This document shows, one piece after another, positions 23,501 to 36,009 of a DNA stretch of 64,000 bases. The DNA is from Piper betle (lineage: Eukaryota > Streptophyta > Magnoliopsida > Piperales > Piperaceae), in NCBI GenBank assembly GCA_033002965.1, contig JAURVB010012710.1:62001-126000 (forward strand), given 5' to 3'. Numbering within the stretch: the stretch's first letter is position 1; each line of letters begins with the position of its first letter. A program made the position numbers and the translations under genes. The notes beneath the pieces are model-generated. The model was not told the DNA's origin and did not search any database. It worked only from the letters and a program-made list of their open reading frames with translations.

Positions 23501-25459
23501 CTCCTGCACTGAATGATGAAGTGTGGAGATTGGAGAAAATAGGAAAAGATGGCTCTTTCCATAAAAGGTTGAATAAGGCCGGCATCTTCACTGTTGAAGA
23601 ATTCCTCCAACTTGTTGTCAGGGATACGCAAAGACTTAGAAATGTGAGACACTTAACATTCATTCATCAAAGATTTTAAGGGTGTTAACTGTGTTATTTC
23701 CCTTTATTGCTTCTGTATCTTTAGTGATGGTCAGGTCCTCGGGGTGAAGGTATGTCAAACAAGATGTGGGAGAGCCTGCGTGAACATGCGGAGACTTGTG
23801 TCCTTAGGTGGGAAGCTCTATGGTGACTGATCAGGATGATACAATGAAATGTACGGAGCTGTTTTTAACAATATTTATGAACTGAGAGGCTTACAACTGC
23901 TGGTGATCAGTACTATTCTGCAGAAACGCTAGATGAAAGTCAGAAGGTTATATCCTGTATCTCCCTGTTTGACTAAGCTACTCTTTCCTTTTGAAACTAT
24001 TATTCTTTTTCTAAAAAGATGAAAATGTAAAATATGGTTAATTACGTCATTTTTTTTACTTAATTGTAGGTTTATGTTGATTCACTGGTGAAGAAAGCAT
24101 ATGATAATTGGATGCATGTTGTTGAATATGATGGAAGAGCACTTACTAATGCAAAATCAAGTAGAAAAAGTTCATTGAGGAATGAAGATGCAGCAGTTTT
24201 GATGGATTACCCACCTTCCCTAGATCAGCTGGTTTCACCTCCTCTCATCCCCAATCCCCTGGATCAACCTCCTGGTGATCCCGCACCTAAAGGTAGAGGT
24301 AAGTAGTGTTTGTTTGTACTTTATTTGTTGTTCGGTTGGGAAAGTGATGGATTTCTGTGAATTGAATCCGATAACTGAACTTAAGTCTTCAACGACAAAT
24401 CCAATTAGCGCTCTAAACTTTAACTTGAACAAGCAAAGTTGCAAACAAAAGAAGAAGCAGAGAAGAGAAAGGGAGCCAAGGGAAGAGGTGACTCAGGGTA
24501 AAACTAAACTTTATTCATTCATCCATAATCCTTAAAAAAAATGCATGATGACGCTTATATATGACTTAAACCTGATTAAAGTAATCAGTAATGACTAGTA
24601 TACCCTATTAATGACGTCTACTAATTAAACTAACTAAACTGGACTAAAATGCCTCTGTTAATAAAACATAAATAAGGATTAAAAATAAACCAACTAAAAG
24701 ATTATCTTACGCAACTTTAATCCTAATATGCCTAGAAAACTAGTAAAATTAAGATATTGCCCTTCCATCAGAAAGGTGCACCTTGAATGTTTTTCAAAAA
24801 ATTGTTGAAAGTACCTTTCTGGTTTCTTTTTTATTTCAGATATGATAAAAATTTTTAATTGTTCAATTTTGCACCCCAGGTCCCTTATCTTCTGAGTATG
24901 TAGAAAATGCATCAGTCAGATATCAAACAAGTGCTCAGCTGCAATTTGAAATATCACCATTTACTCAGAACCAATTGGTTGCACCTTCCCTGTAAACCAG
25001 ATGAGTAGAAACAATGCTGCTGGCTTAGCTCTTGGTCTACCACAAGGATCCAACCTTGGTTACCAGTCCATTGCTAGTTCCTCTGGACAGACCTCGAGCA
25101 ACTTCAACACTTATGATGAATGGGGCCATCAGCGTGAGGGTAGAGGCATTGATGAATACATATCTGAGGAGGAAATTCGTGTGAGAAGTCATGAGATGCT
25201 CGAAAATGAAGACATGCAAAGCTTGCTTCGTATCATCAGCATGGGAGGCACTGCTGTTAATGTTTCTGACGATGGCTATGCATATTCTTCATTCATGCCA
25301 ACACCAGCTCCCAGCTACAACTTTGTGGCAGAGCGGAATCGTTCATCTGGCAAAGCAGTTGTTGGATGGCTTAAACTTAAAGCTGCTCTCAGGTGGGGCA
25401 TATTTATCCGCAAGCAGGCAGCTGAAAGGAGGGCAAAACTTGTGGAGCTGGATGATTAA
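20589..25459 (+). CDS. CBP60: Calmodulin-binding protein 60, eight exons (exons 6 and 8 frameshifted)
   Basis: Plant CBP60-family calmodulin-binding transcription regulator, probably nuclear. Exons with canonical gt/ag borders and matching phase: 20589-20716, 21519-21594, 22050-22108, 22892-23385, 23483-23643, about 23735-23946, 24070-24298 and 24880-25459. The ATG at 20589 gives '[14 protein letters not shown]'. Family blocks follow in order: '[20 protein letters not shown]', '[12 protein letters not shown]', '[20 protein letters not shown]', '[17 protein letters not shown]', '[20 protein letters not shown]' and '[13 protein letters not shown]'. The C-terminal '[20 protein letters not shown]' matches the calmodulin-binding part of typical CBP60a-f members. 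The protein is about 645 residues, normal for the family. Exon 6 carries at least four small indels. Exon 8 needs one extra C at 24988-24990. Family is certain; the paralogue (CBP60B/C/D type) is not resolved. Confidence 0.93.
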
Positions 25460-27104
25460 CAAATGCGCGATGTGATGCACATTCCTTACCTTGCAGTTCA
25501 ATTTTTCTTGGCATCAACCCATGCTCAGCGAATATGCCGTTGGCCAAGTTCAAAGCACAAGTTTTTTACATTGAATTGCCTCTGGCTTATTCCTTAAGCA
25601 TCTGCAAAATCTTCTCAAGCGAATATGTAAAATTTGACAAAGGTTACTCTTCTGAGGCAACCTGGTTACTGCCTGGTGATAGGATGCATGTAAAAATCCC
25701 CCTTGCTGCCTGTATAGTTGGTCCATCATCTGTTAAACTTAGATGGTAACAATTCCGTGGACATTGCGTTCTAGTTTGCTAGCCATATTCTGAGAGTTGG
25801 GTATTGTTTTAGTTAATGTACCCGACAAAGTTTCCTTTATTGCCATGTGAGTTTATTTATTAATGTTGCATTGTTATGCTTTTGGATTGAAACATAAGCA
25901 GTGGATCGACATGGAATTGCTATGTTTATATCGTAGAATTTTATATCAACGTTGGCCTGTGTATGTAAGCCAATAAATTATGATTGAAGGAGATAGAAAT
26001 TGGGGAAGGGAAAGTTAATGGGAACAGGTGGTTCTTAAAAGACTGAAGGGAAGAGAATTAGGTAAATCTCACAAATAGCTTTCAATCAATCAAATGCTAC
26101 AATCAATTGCACAAAAGTTATTAATACATCCAAAGTCAAAACGTGTATCTAGAAGTAAAAAGGACTGGTCTATTTATCTTCAATATAAGGGAAATTAAAA
26201 GTCGCCCTTTGACGAAGAGTAGGAGATTTAAGTAATAAAAATGCAACAAAATTAGAAATAAATTAATTTATTATAATTTATCTCCTCATGTAATTAGAGT
26301 CTTAAGTTTGGGAGTCTATCACTAAGATATCTAATTATTTTAGTTTATATTTGATTGAATAAGAGTTATCTATAAAATTAGAATTTATCTTTAATATTGG
26401 CGGCACATAGCATGGTGTCTTGCCTAGTTTATCTAGCCAAGGATCTTTCTCAATCGAGATTGCTTAATATTAGTTCAATCTGTAGAAGAGTATCAACAAA
26501 ATTAACATCTAATTATCCATTTTGATCACATGGTTCTAAGACCAAGTTCCTTGTTGTCTAACCTTCTTTCTACTCTTAGCAGCTAAATAGTTATTTTTGC
26601 TAATAGAAGACTATAAGCTTGAGTTCATACTAATTTTTTACTTTTCTTTGAATGTTTTGAGTATTGTATATTTGTAAATTGTATTTTGGTACCTCGCTAA
26701 ATTAATCACTGATTCACTAACTCTTCATAAAACACTACTCTTTGGGAAGCCCAGTGGCTGCGTAGCCGGCCATGTTATTGGGCCACTAAACAAGGAAAGT
26801 TGCGCTGTAGCTTGGGATTGGCTCAACTTGCTAACTGAATGATAGAATGGATTACTTCGGTTTGTGTGATGTGTTAAAATAATTTTTTAATTATGAAATT
26901 AATTGAGGGGCCTATTGACACGGAGAATTCAGGAAAAAAGGGCAGAAAAAGGAGTATTCACGGCTAATATTGCCAGTCATGTTATTTTAAACTAATTTTG
27001 AAACTAAATATTTTATATTATGTTTTGCGATCACGTTTGGCCTCCTTACACTGGCATATTCATCGGAGTTTGTTTGAAAACTCTTTGCAATAGCTTATTT
27101 GCCC
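25460..27104. other. CBP60 3' region and intergenic DNA
   Basis: Bases 25460-25990 are mixed-composition 3' untranslated and downstream sequence. A 71-residue open frame there is not supported by any motif. Bases 26250-26410 carry the 'tatctttaatattgg'-type repeat also seen near 6.0 kb and 59.3 kb. No further gene. Confidence 0.4.
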
Positions 27105-28080
27105 TCAAACTTTTCGGGGATGTAAGATCTCTCAACTTACTCTCACATCTAACTATTAGAATAAGATTATGTTTAAAATGAGAATAAATTAAAGATCTTT
27201 AATTTTGGTTAATTATTTTTAAAGAGATAACATAGACCCATTAGTTTGCACTATGGGCTGCCTCATGACAAATGATAATAATTGGCTCTGTATTAGATGG
27301 TGAGCTGAACTATAGATATTAGTTAGGTTGCTGGTCACGGACCAAAGAAAAACCTAGACTAGGGCTAGCGATGAGCCAAGTATACTCGAAAATCTTTAAG
27401 GTCGGTGGATTATAAGATCCTTCAATTTAGTCTCACATTTAGTACATATTAGGTAAAATCTTATTTATAAATGATAATAAATTATAGATTTTTAATTAGG
27501 TTAATCATTTTTAAAGAAATGACTTACGCCTATTATTTTGCACTTGGGCCGGGTCAGTTACACTTGATATCAAAGTAATCTAGTTTCGTGTTTGATGGTG
27601 GGCTATGTTAGTGACATTAGCTAGATTATTGGTCATGGGTCAAAGAAAGACATGGGCTAGGGCTAGCAACGGGTCAAAATGTAGGAATTTTGAGGATAAA
27701 ATTTTTGAAGTGGGTGGATTTTGAGATTCCTCAACTTAGTCCCACATTTAATACTTATTGTGGTAAGATCATATTTATAAGTGAAAATGAACTGTACATA
27801 TTTAACTTCAATTAACCACTTTTAAAGAGATGACTTAGGCCTATTAATTTACACTCTATGTAAGGTCGTTACAAATGGTATTAGAACAACTTAGTTACAT
27901 GTTAAATGGTGGGTTGGACTATAGATATTGATTAGGCTGCTGGTCATTGGCTAAAGAAATATCTAGATTAGGGCCAGTGACGGGCCATGTGCAGGAATTT
28001 TGAAGATGGAATTTTCTAAAATGAGTGGATTATGAGATCATTTAACTAGTCCTACATTTAATACGTTTAATTTATACATT
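27105..28080 (+). repeat. Tandem array of ~300-bp units (about 3.2 copies)
   Basis: The phrase '(t)aagat/gagat...cctcaa.ttagtc.cacattta' recurs at 27123, 27413, 27722 and 28033, giving spacings of 290, 309 and 311. Each full unit also has 'ttaaagagatgactta.gcc', 'ggtgggct.' and 'gctggtca.gg.caaagaaa' in the same order. A related single unit lies at about 36010-36370. The fourth unit is cut short where the next repeat begins. No coding sequence. Confidence 0.8.
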
Positions 28081-28084
28081 TAAT

Positions 28085-28990
28085 ACCTTTAATTTAGTGA
28101 TGGGCTATGACACGTCTTTGGCCTTTTGCACAAACTCGAAGAATGGGAGGTTGTTTCCTTGCGAGGTGGGACACATACTTGGCCTTTTGCACAAACTTGA
28201 AGAATGGGAGGTTGTTGCCTTGTCGAGGGCTTACGCAGTGAAGTATTAAAGTTTGAGGTCACACCAAAGCACCCTTATTAGTAAATTGTATAGCAATTAA
28301 ATTATTTACCAAGTAAAAAATAATTTATAGAACGCCCTTATTAGTAAATTGTATAGAAATTAAAATATTTACTATGCACGAAAATAATTTATAAAGAAAT
28401 TGACACACGTTAAACTTTCATTACTAAATATTTCGAGATACAAAAGTTTACAAAGAAACTATCGTTTTCAAAAAATCCTTCCTTCACTCTATGAAATTGA
28501 AGTTGAAGGGCTTTACACTTTGAAACTGTCACTTGACACTGGTTATAATTTGGCAAGTGTGGTTACTTAAAGGAGCACTTGTCACATATAATATACGTTA
28601 TGTGTACCACTTCAATGTAAATACTATTTTTAGTAAAATAATTTAAGTAAAGAAAGTCTAACAAAGATATTTGATCAAATTGGGTCAATTAGGTCAGAGT
28701 TAAACTGATTACCTGAGTCAATGGCCTTGAATAAGTGATTTAACTCAACAAAGTTATGCCTCAACTAAGTGACAAGTTGGTTGAACCAAGTCAAGCGAGT
28801 CTACGACTTAACCAGGCTGGGCTAGACTTTAACTCAAACAAGTTTACAAGTTGGCTAAGCCAAGTTGGGTGAGTTTGCAACTCAACTAGCCTAGGCTAGC
28901 CCTTTGTTCAAGCAAGCCTAAAATTAAAAAAATATACCTATGGTTCGATGGACATACTTTATTAAAAAAATTTTTAAAATTTACCGTCGT
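28085..28990 (+). repeat. Dispersed repeat, copy B, with internal duplications
   Basis: Collinear with 6985-7650. It carries two internal tandem duplications: a ~61-bp unit starting at about 28120 and 28181 ('ggccttttgcacaaact.ga'), and a ~63-bp unit at 28272 and 28335 ('cccttattagtaaattgtat'). The right part is a long tract of 'caactaa', 'ggctaagcc' and 'aactagcctagg' words. Confidence 0.65.
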
Positions 28991-30018
28991 GACTTCTTGA
29001 AGTGCATCTAGTCTGTGAGTTGAAAATAGAAACGAATAACTATATTTATAGAAGAGGAGAATGGATAGTTACCTGAAGTACTCATGAATATTCATTAATA
29101 CTTGGCATCATTAAGTGTAAATTCTACATTTAGAAGATTTTCAGTTATCCCTAAAATTTAATTTTGACTTTATTTAAAATTTATCAAAAAACTCAAATAA
29201 ATCTTGTTTGATATGTACAATGGTAGATCCGTAATTAGTCAGACTTATCCAAGATTAGATTCTCACCAATCATCCACATTTCCAATTTTCCAATTTAGGG
29301 TCTTCTTGTTCATGTTTGACCAATATGGGTTATTTGCTTGAGCTCCACAGTTCTCAAAATAGCTATCATGGTCATTTCTTTATAAATGAAAAGTCGAAGA
29401 TCTATTCAATGTAATTGATTTTAATTTTTCTTGACACTATTTTTATGTTGAACTGTATTTGTGCAGAATTATTAAGCAACAAACTTTGAATTCAAGTAAT
29501 ATGATTATAAATATAAATAACAAACTTTAAATTCAAGTAATATGATTATAAATATAAATGTAAAATTTACTAATTTTTAAGAATTCCTAATTTGAGTATA
29601 AATAATAATTGATATTAATAAAAATATTATAATAAGTAAGTAGTAAAAGGCCCGTAAAGTTGTGAGACGAAAATCAACTACAACACGGAAAAATTGAAAC
29701 GCAACGAAAACCTAAAAAATAAAAAACACTGTCACATTAATGTAAGGGGGTTGATAATTGACCCTCCTACATGCTGTTAGCCAAAAGTAAAATTTTCCTT
29801 CCATTGTTTCCTATACAAATTTATAGAACTGTAGAGGATAATTTTTTCCATAGCAAACCTGCAACTGTAGGAGATACATGTCAATATTAATTTGAGATGA
29901 GGCACGGGCAGGAAAAGTAATTTACACGTGAAAAGGATTTGCCTTACTGTTACAGATTGCAGGATCTTAAGATTAAATATTAAAGAATTTTTTAACTTTG
30001 TTCTCAAAAGTCAAAACT
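28991..30018. other. AT-rich intergenic DNA
   Basis: No gene. Contains the 41-bp tandem duplication listed separately. The 76-residue minus-strand open frame at 29777-30007 has no domain. Confidence 0.45.
29478..29559 (+). repeat. Tandem duplication, 2 x 41 bp
   Basis: Two copies of a unit starting 'aacaaacttt.aattcaag' at 29478 and 29519, differing by about one base. Confidence 0.9.
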
Positions 30019-30020
30019 TT

Positions 30021-30194
30021 TAGATGAAATGGTAATTCGATACGATCTCAAAGTGAAAGGCACAAGTTCTCGAATCCCACAAAATGCAAAAATGTCCGGG
30101 CAGCGTTTTCCCTTGTTTAACCACGTCAGTATGGGGAAAAAACATGCACGGGGGAGTGTAATTAAGAATAAATATTACAACTTTTTTTTTTTTT
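30021..30194 (+). mobile_element. Possible tRNA-derived SINE with T-rich tail
   Basis: The 5' part has an A-box-like 'tagatgaaatgg' and, about 40 bases on, a B-box-like 'gttctcgaatccc'. A tRNA-unrelated body follows, then a run of 13 T at 30182-30194. Some plant SINEs (p-SINE1 type) end in T runs. A competing reading is that 'gggggag|tgtaattaag' at about 30150 is a Copia polypurine tract and LTR start. Confidence 0.35.
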
Positions 30195-30356
30195 ACACAC
30201 TCCAATTGATGTTCGTTTATCCTCCTGTTCTAATCACATTTTTAGGCCATCATCTGACGTACATAAATGGCTTCCAATTATATATAAATCTCAACATGAC
30301 AGGGGGATGAAAACATACCAAGATGACGAACTTATTTAGTGAAAAAACATCACCCT

Positions 30357-30797
30357 TCAAAGCCTAAGAGACAAATCAATTTGCCCAACATCCGATTTGA
30401 GGCTAATTGCCGACGAATTCCATCTCGTTACTTTGCTATGACCATACCCCTCCTCCCTTTGCTTGCCTTGAATGAAGCTCTGGCCATGGCCATGGCTATC
30501 ATCGCCGAACAGATCTCCGGCGAGCGTCGACTCCACTGTGCCACCATGGGCAGGCATTGGCCAGGTCTGCTCCCTGCCCTTCTTGGCAAGGCTCCTCTCT
30601 AGCTTGTGCGCATTCTGGTGACCACCCAGAGCTTGAGAACTATAGAACTTCCTTTTACAGTAGTTGCATGCGAACACCCTAGGCTCCGCCCTGGGAGACG
30701 GCGACAGACCCAGATCAAGGTTCAAATCATTGCTCAAGAAGCAAAGGCCTGAACTGTCTTCAATCTCCATTTTGTTGACCTCTCTTTGGTTGAACAT
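30357..30797 (-). CDS. C2H2 zinc-finger transcription factor, ZFP2-like, with EAR motifs
   Basis: Single-exon 146-residue nuclear regulator with one plant-type Cys2His2 finger: C44, C47, H60 and H64, in '[20 protein letters not shown]'. The QALGGH helix is the plant signature that contacts DNA. Two repression-type motifs are visible, 'LNLDLGL' (about residues 25-31) and a terminal 'DLSLRL' (141-146), the EAR form that recruits TOPLESS-type co-repressors. Length and layout fit Arabidopsis ZFP2-type proteins, whose known members act in floral organ abscission and cell differentiation. ATG at 30797; an in-frame alternative at residue 10 would also keep all motifs. The frame is intact. The exact orthologue is not determined. 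Confidence 0.92.
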   Translation of the reverse strand: MFNQREVNKMEIEDSSGLCFLSNDLNLDLGLSPSPRAEPRVFACNYCKRKFYSSQALGGHQNAHKLERSLAKKGREQTWPMPAHGGTVESTLAGDLFGDDSHGHGQSFIQGKQREEGYGHSKVTRWNSSAISLKSDVGQIDLSLRL

Positions 30798-30850
30798 ACA
30801 TGCATGTATGGGGTTTCAATGTGTTGGAAGGGAAGGCTTATGCTGGCCGC

Positions 30851-30858
30851 ATATATAT
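30851..30858 (-). promoter_or_regulatory. TATA box of the zinc-finger gene
   Basis: 'atatatat' on the minus strand, about 55 bases upstream of the ATG at 30797, a workable distance for a short leader. No other core element could be placed. Confidence 0.55.
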
Positions 30859-30869
30859 CATGTTGTTGC

Positions 30870-31315
30870 ACTAGAGAAGAGAAGAGGTGGGTGGAGAGAT
30901 TGGGACAAAGAGCCTAGAAAAATCTGTAGGGAATCCAAGGGTTGTCGCCTACATTTATGTCAAGGGAGTTGGGGGGAAGATGCCCATACGAACTTATAAG
31001 AACATGTAAACAAATTTCTTATTGTGTACCTTTGGTAATTCATTGTCACCACATCTGTCTAATCACCACCTAAACCTTGTTCAATTGTTTGGCTTCATCT
31101 CTCTCATATATTTCTTTCAAGATGTTGAGAGTTGTCCATTCAATTACTGTAAATATAGAGAGTGGAAGGCTATGAAGATAAGCAAACCTCAGATGACATT
31201 ACGGGGTGGACTTGTATTTCTATTTACGCAAAGTAAGTGAAGGGACTAGGTGTTTGAACTCAAAATAGAACTCGAGTTTGAAGGAGACTTTTGTGTTTAA
31301 ATTTTTACGAGTGTA

Positions 31316-31368
<53 letters not shown>

Positions 31369-34340
31369 AACAAACTTTGCCTATAGATAGTTGGTCTCCA
31401 ACCTGATAAATAAAGGAGGATGTTTGACATCCAAGTATAATTTTTAAACTTTTTTTAACTTCAAATTAAGTCGACTTTACTTTGTGTTTCTTGAGCCAAA
31501 CTCCATATATAACTCCTTACTAAAGATTTTAGGATTGACTCCTCAAGTTAAGTAATAATTAAAATTTATTAAATTATATTATTTTTTTTAGTTTAGCAAA
31601 ATTAACATTTTAAATTATTGTAAATTATATTTTTATCAATTTTAACTTTTTACTTACCCAATATATAGCATAAATGACACCAAGTTGGCTTGAGGTCAAC
31701 ACCTAGTTGATTCTACTCTATATGTCGAGTCGAATTTGAGTTTTAAAATTTTAAACTATTGTCATTTGTAATTTTATAGAGCTTACATTAAGACTCACGT
31801 CCAAGATATACTGTTAGTATCGGGGTGGAACCGTGGAATAAGTACGGTAGGTTAACTAAATAAATAACATACTTTTCGCACGGTAAAGTTCTTAAGGCTG
31901 ATATGACTTGTGAGAATTATATATGGAAGTCGTCGCTTAAATTTACCCTGTCATCTTGGATTCACCTTGTGATTGTGACCAATAGCTACTAGTTAGAAAA
32001 TTGGAAGAGAACAGTGCTTCAATAGCTCTATACATAATTTACAATTTAGGATGACTTTATAAGACATTTATGTGGAGTTTTTAAAATGGTGAGATAGACG
32101 ATTCCCTCTAAGAGGCGTGCATGATCAATAGCAACCATAGGTGAGAATTAGTTAAGCAAGTTGAAGTGGTACATTTGTTTGCCTCATCACTCAATCTATG
32201 ATGTCATTTTTTTCTTCTATCTTGCATTTTTTGTGTGTTTTTTATGGAAAAGTTGTTGGGCTCTATGAGCCTCCAAAAAAAGACTTCAGAAATAAATTTT
32301 ACGAGTTTTTCTTAATTTAAAAGTTAGTTCAATGGATAAGGTTTTTTAATTAGTTAATATTTAAGTCACTAATACCCTTTATAACTGATGTTAGATTAAC
32401 CAAACAAAAACTTTCTCGCTCACTCTTAAATATAATTCAAGGAATAAGACTTTCTCATTACTTATATACAATTCACTAACTTCATTCACAATTGATGCGA
32501 GATTAACCAAACAAAAACTTTCTTGCCCACTATTAAGTATGAATTGAACTTTTGATTTATTTTTTCCCTATTTTTTGAGCTTAAACTTTGTCTGAGTCTC
32601 AAGCTCTGGCCAACTTAGCTCGGCTTGAAGCCTAGAAGACTTCTTGGTATCTTTGCATCAATTTAAATTAGTGTTCGGTGCGTAGGGGTTCAGATTTTTA
32701 TTATATATGTAAAAAAAAATTTGAAGTGCAATTAAAAGGAGTTGCAGTTAATTTGTGGAGTGTTTTAATGTAATTTAACCACCTTAGAATGTCACTTTTA
32801 TAGGTAAATATTGAACGTGCAAACATATATAGTTATACTTTTAACAAGTATGGAAAAAACACACGCCTTCGAAAAAACAATGATCTAATTAAACTGGCTT
32901 GAAGGTAGGGCCAAAATTTTGCAGGCTACAAAATCTGATTTCTGAATGATTTTTATTTGATGTAGCAAAAACAATTTTCTTAGAACATCACACCTATGTC
33001 AGCTACAGCTTCCCTCATCCATAAGGCACACATGGCTCGGAGCAAGGAGTGTCAAAGCTTATTTTTTCAACCTTGTGTTCTGAGAGTTTACATTGAATGG
33101 AGTCTATGGACTGTGGAGCAGGAAAAAAGTTGCCGCTTAGGAGTCCAGAATTTTAGAAGTTACCATAAGTTATTTTTATAATTTGTAGTTAATGGGTGGC
33201 TATAAAAAAGGGTACTTGGCACAGTCTGGACCGTCTAATGGGGAATTTGTTTGTTACTCAGCAAACCATACAATCAAAACTCATGATATCATGTATATAC
33301 TTATACATTATTGGTTTCAATCCCAAACAACAAAACACTTAACTATCAAAATTTTATCACTTATAATTACATAAATAAAAAAGCACGCAACATCTTCAAT
33401 TTTATAATTTTTATCATCAATATAGCAGCTATTTTTATTATTGTCACCAATACTACAACATTGGCTTCATGACAATAAAAGATAAGAAACCTGTGCCTCT
33501 AAATAACAAAGCGAACGACAACAACGACATGTTTTCTGTTTATACGAAACAGTAGCTCTAATTAAAGAATCGAACTTGTTATTTCATTTCAAATGCCCGG
33601 ACATTTATACATATAAATATATATATTTTTCTTATAGCTATAGTATATGTCATTGCTCTATGATTAGTATACCACCTCAATTTGCGGTCAGCCTGCACAA
33701 ACTTCGATGAAAATGCATGTTTTTTGGTAGCAAATAATTGGATTATCATCTTTATTTTTGTATTGTCTACGTCCAACATCAAGGAAACAGCACATGCAAT
33801 GTTTCATAACTTGCTAAACATCGGATGTATTCTATGTAACAATCTGCAAATCCCTAGGGAACCTCCAGATAACTAGATTATTCAAATGTCAGATTGTTAA
33901 AGACTACATTGGGAACTTGATTTTAATTTTTATCCTACCGGCAGAGAAACAAGCTGACTGGTGAACAGCATATCTGGTCTCTTTGTCCATTTATTCTGCT
34001 CCTCAGATTCTGACATTGGCAAATACAAGGTGGGATCAGCTCCCAATTACTTTGATTATAGTTGTCAATTATGAGAATAGAGTTTTATGAGGATTTGAAA
34101 AGAAAATGTGATATCTCTAAATAATTCATGGATCCAATAATTATTAAGGTAAGATTCGGTAGATTAATGAGGATAGTTTTATTCATCCAAACCATGTGAT
34201 TTAAAAGTGATAGCCCCCTGATCAAGCTTCACCTAAAAAATACTGTATGATGGTTTCAAAATCAAAGGAAAAGGTTAAAAAGAAGGAGCGGAGTGGAGGT
34301 GGGGAGTGTTTGCCTTCTATAAATATTTTATGACAAATCT
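30870..34340. other. Intergenic DNA with degenerate repeats
   Basis: No gene recognised. Apart from the TA tract (listed), the phrase 'agattaaccaaacaaaaact' occurs twice, at about 32391 and 32501, marking a ~110-bp direct duplication. The open frames here are short and featureless. Confidence 0.4.
31318..31365. repeat. Long (AT)n microsatellite
   Basis: About 24 uninterrupted AT dinucleotides, the longest simple repeat in the window. Confidence 0.95.
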
Positions 34341-34359
34341 ATGAAATGAGGGGCTTGTA

Positions 34360-35560
34360 CGTTGAAAGAAAAAAAGAGAGGAGATGAGCAGAAGAAAGAT
34401 GTAGGGAAAGGAAGAAGGAAGGGGAGGAGCCCCTCGTCAAAGATGGATCTCCAGTGACCCCCAAGCCCACCAGATCAGAGTTCAGAGTGCCCTCGACGCA
34501 ACCCATCCGAGAACCACTACCATCAAGAGCCACCATTATTGGAAAAAGCGAAGAAAAGCCCCTTGCTTGATTGAGAAACAACATCAAGCAGCCATCTTGT
34601 CGGCATGCATACGGCCAGCCCAAGTAACCTCTGGCCAAACCACAACCTCCACCAAGTTCCCCTCAGAGCCGGAAATAAAACCTATTTAAGAGTCATTGCT
34701 GGAGAAGACCTATGTCGCTGGAAAAGCTTCGAAAAGTAGCTCACCAAAGTAGCATAGCACCAGAAAATAACATCAAGTAGCCACCTTATCGGCATGTGTA
34801 TGGCCAGCCCAGGCAGCCTCTAGCCAAACTGACACTTCAACCAGATTCTCCTCAATACCTTTAACAAACCCAAGTAGAGATCTGCAGCTGAAGAGCATCG
34901 CCTTCGTCAAAAACCGCCCAAAGAGGCCCATCAGAGCATTCATCCATCTTTTCAATCTTCGTCCGATAGACTCAAGCCACCTGAAGAACAAGAATCCTCC
35001 TCCAATACGTCCCTCTCATCGTTGGCTACAAGTCCAATCAAGATCCGCCGCAATCACCCGCCACAGTCATCAAAAAATGGTGACAAGTGGTCAGGAGATA
35101 CATAGGGCCACCGAAACTTTTCACTGCTACCGCCGCTAGCCAGCACTATCGCCTATCACCAGACTACTACCTAACCACTCACCGATCTGAGATTTACTGA
35201 TCTGGGTGGTCCCCTTGTTGTTGTCATTGCCAAAAAGGTCATCGTCGGAGCCCCCAAAGCTGCCATTACACCACCATAGAAGACAGGTCCATTAGGCCCA
35301 TTTACAGTTGTCTACATCCGCAAGCATGTCCAGATTCACAGCCACATTCCGCTGCCCATGATCTAATCTGATCCAAACTAACCCAAACCGTGACTACGAA
35401 GCCAGACCACATCCGTGACTTGGATTGAAACTAGCGTAGCGTGCGTCACCTACATCCCTGCGCACTCATAAATCTCTAAAAGCCTACGCATGACACCCAA
35501 CCCTATCCAAAATTTATTCCCCCTAAACAAATCCTAAGCGGTTTAGTTCAGTCAATTATC
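34360..35560. repeat. Unclassified mixed-composition repeat-like block
   Basis: The block is less AT-rich than its surroundings and includes a ~190-bp tandem duplication: 'aacatcaag.agcca.cttgtcgg' starts at 34579 and 34769 and is followed in both by 'ggccagccca...cctct.gccaaac'. Minus-strand open frames cover it but show no retroelement, transposase or host domain. The composition suggests transposon leader or captured sequence. Confidence 0.45.
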
Positions 35561-36009
35561 ATTCCATAAAATATTGTAAAGACCTTACCGACTTTGGATT
35601 GAGCCGAAACTTGCTACCCCACCATTTTTGTATATTTCGGACGTAGTGGTAATGTTATTTTAAAGATTTGAAGACAAGAAAGAAAAAACCAGGGCATTGA
35701 AGTCGAAATTATCAAAGGCATATCAATTCAAAAGCCGACAAAATTTACTAATTTGTATAAAGTGTAAAATCAAAAAAGAAAAGGTGGATTATGAGTACTA
35801 ATCTCCCTATAGACTTATATAGGGATTTAAGTTGAATCTTAAGGAACCATGTAAAAATCTTGGGTGATTATTCCTCATTCACGTTATTTTCTTTAGCTCG
35901 CACAATTTGTTTGTATGGCAAGGGCATGCTTGGTCTCGTTAAACCCTCTAACCCAACACGAGGCAAAACATGAATCGCGAAGGCTGCTATCCCGCACCCA
36001 AACAAATTT

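Noticed and set aside
30029..30085. Possible tRNA gene
   Set aside because: A- and B-box-like words exist, but no acceptor stem or anticodon arm could be built. Kept only as a possible SINE head.
34339..34991. Minus-strand frames of 99 and 72 codons
   Set aside because: Cover a tandem-duplicated repeat block, contain no domain, and are not conserved in frame between the two duplicate units.
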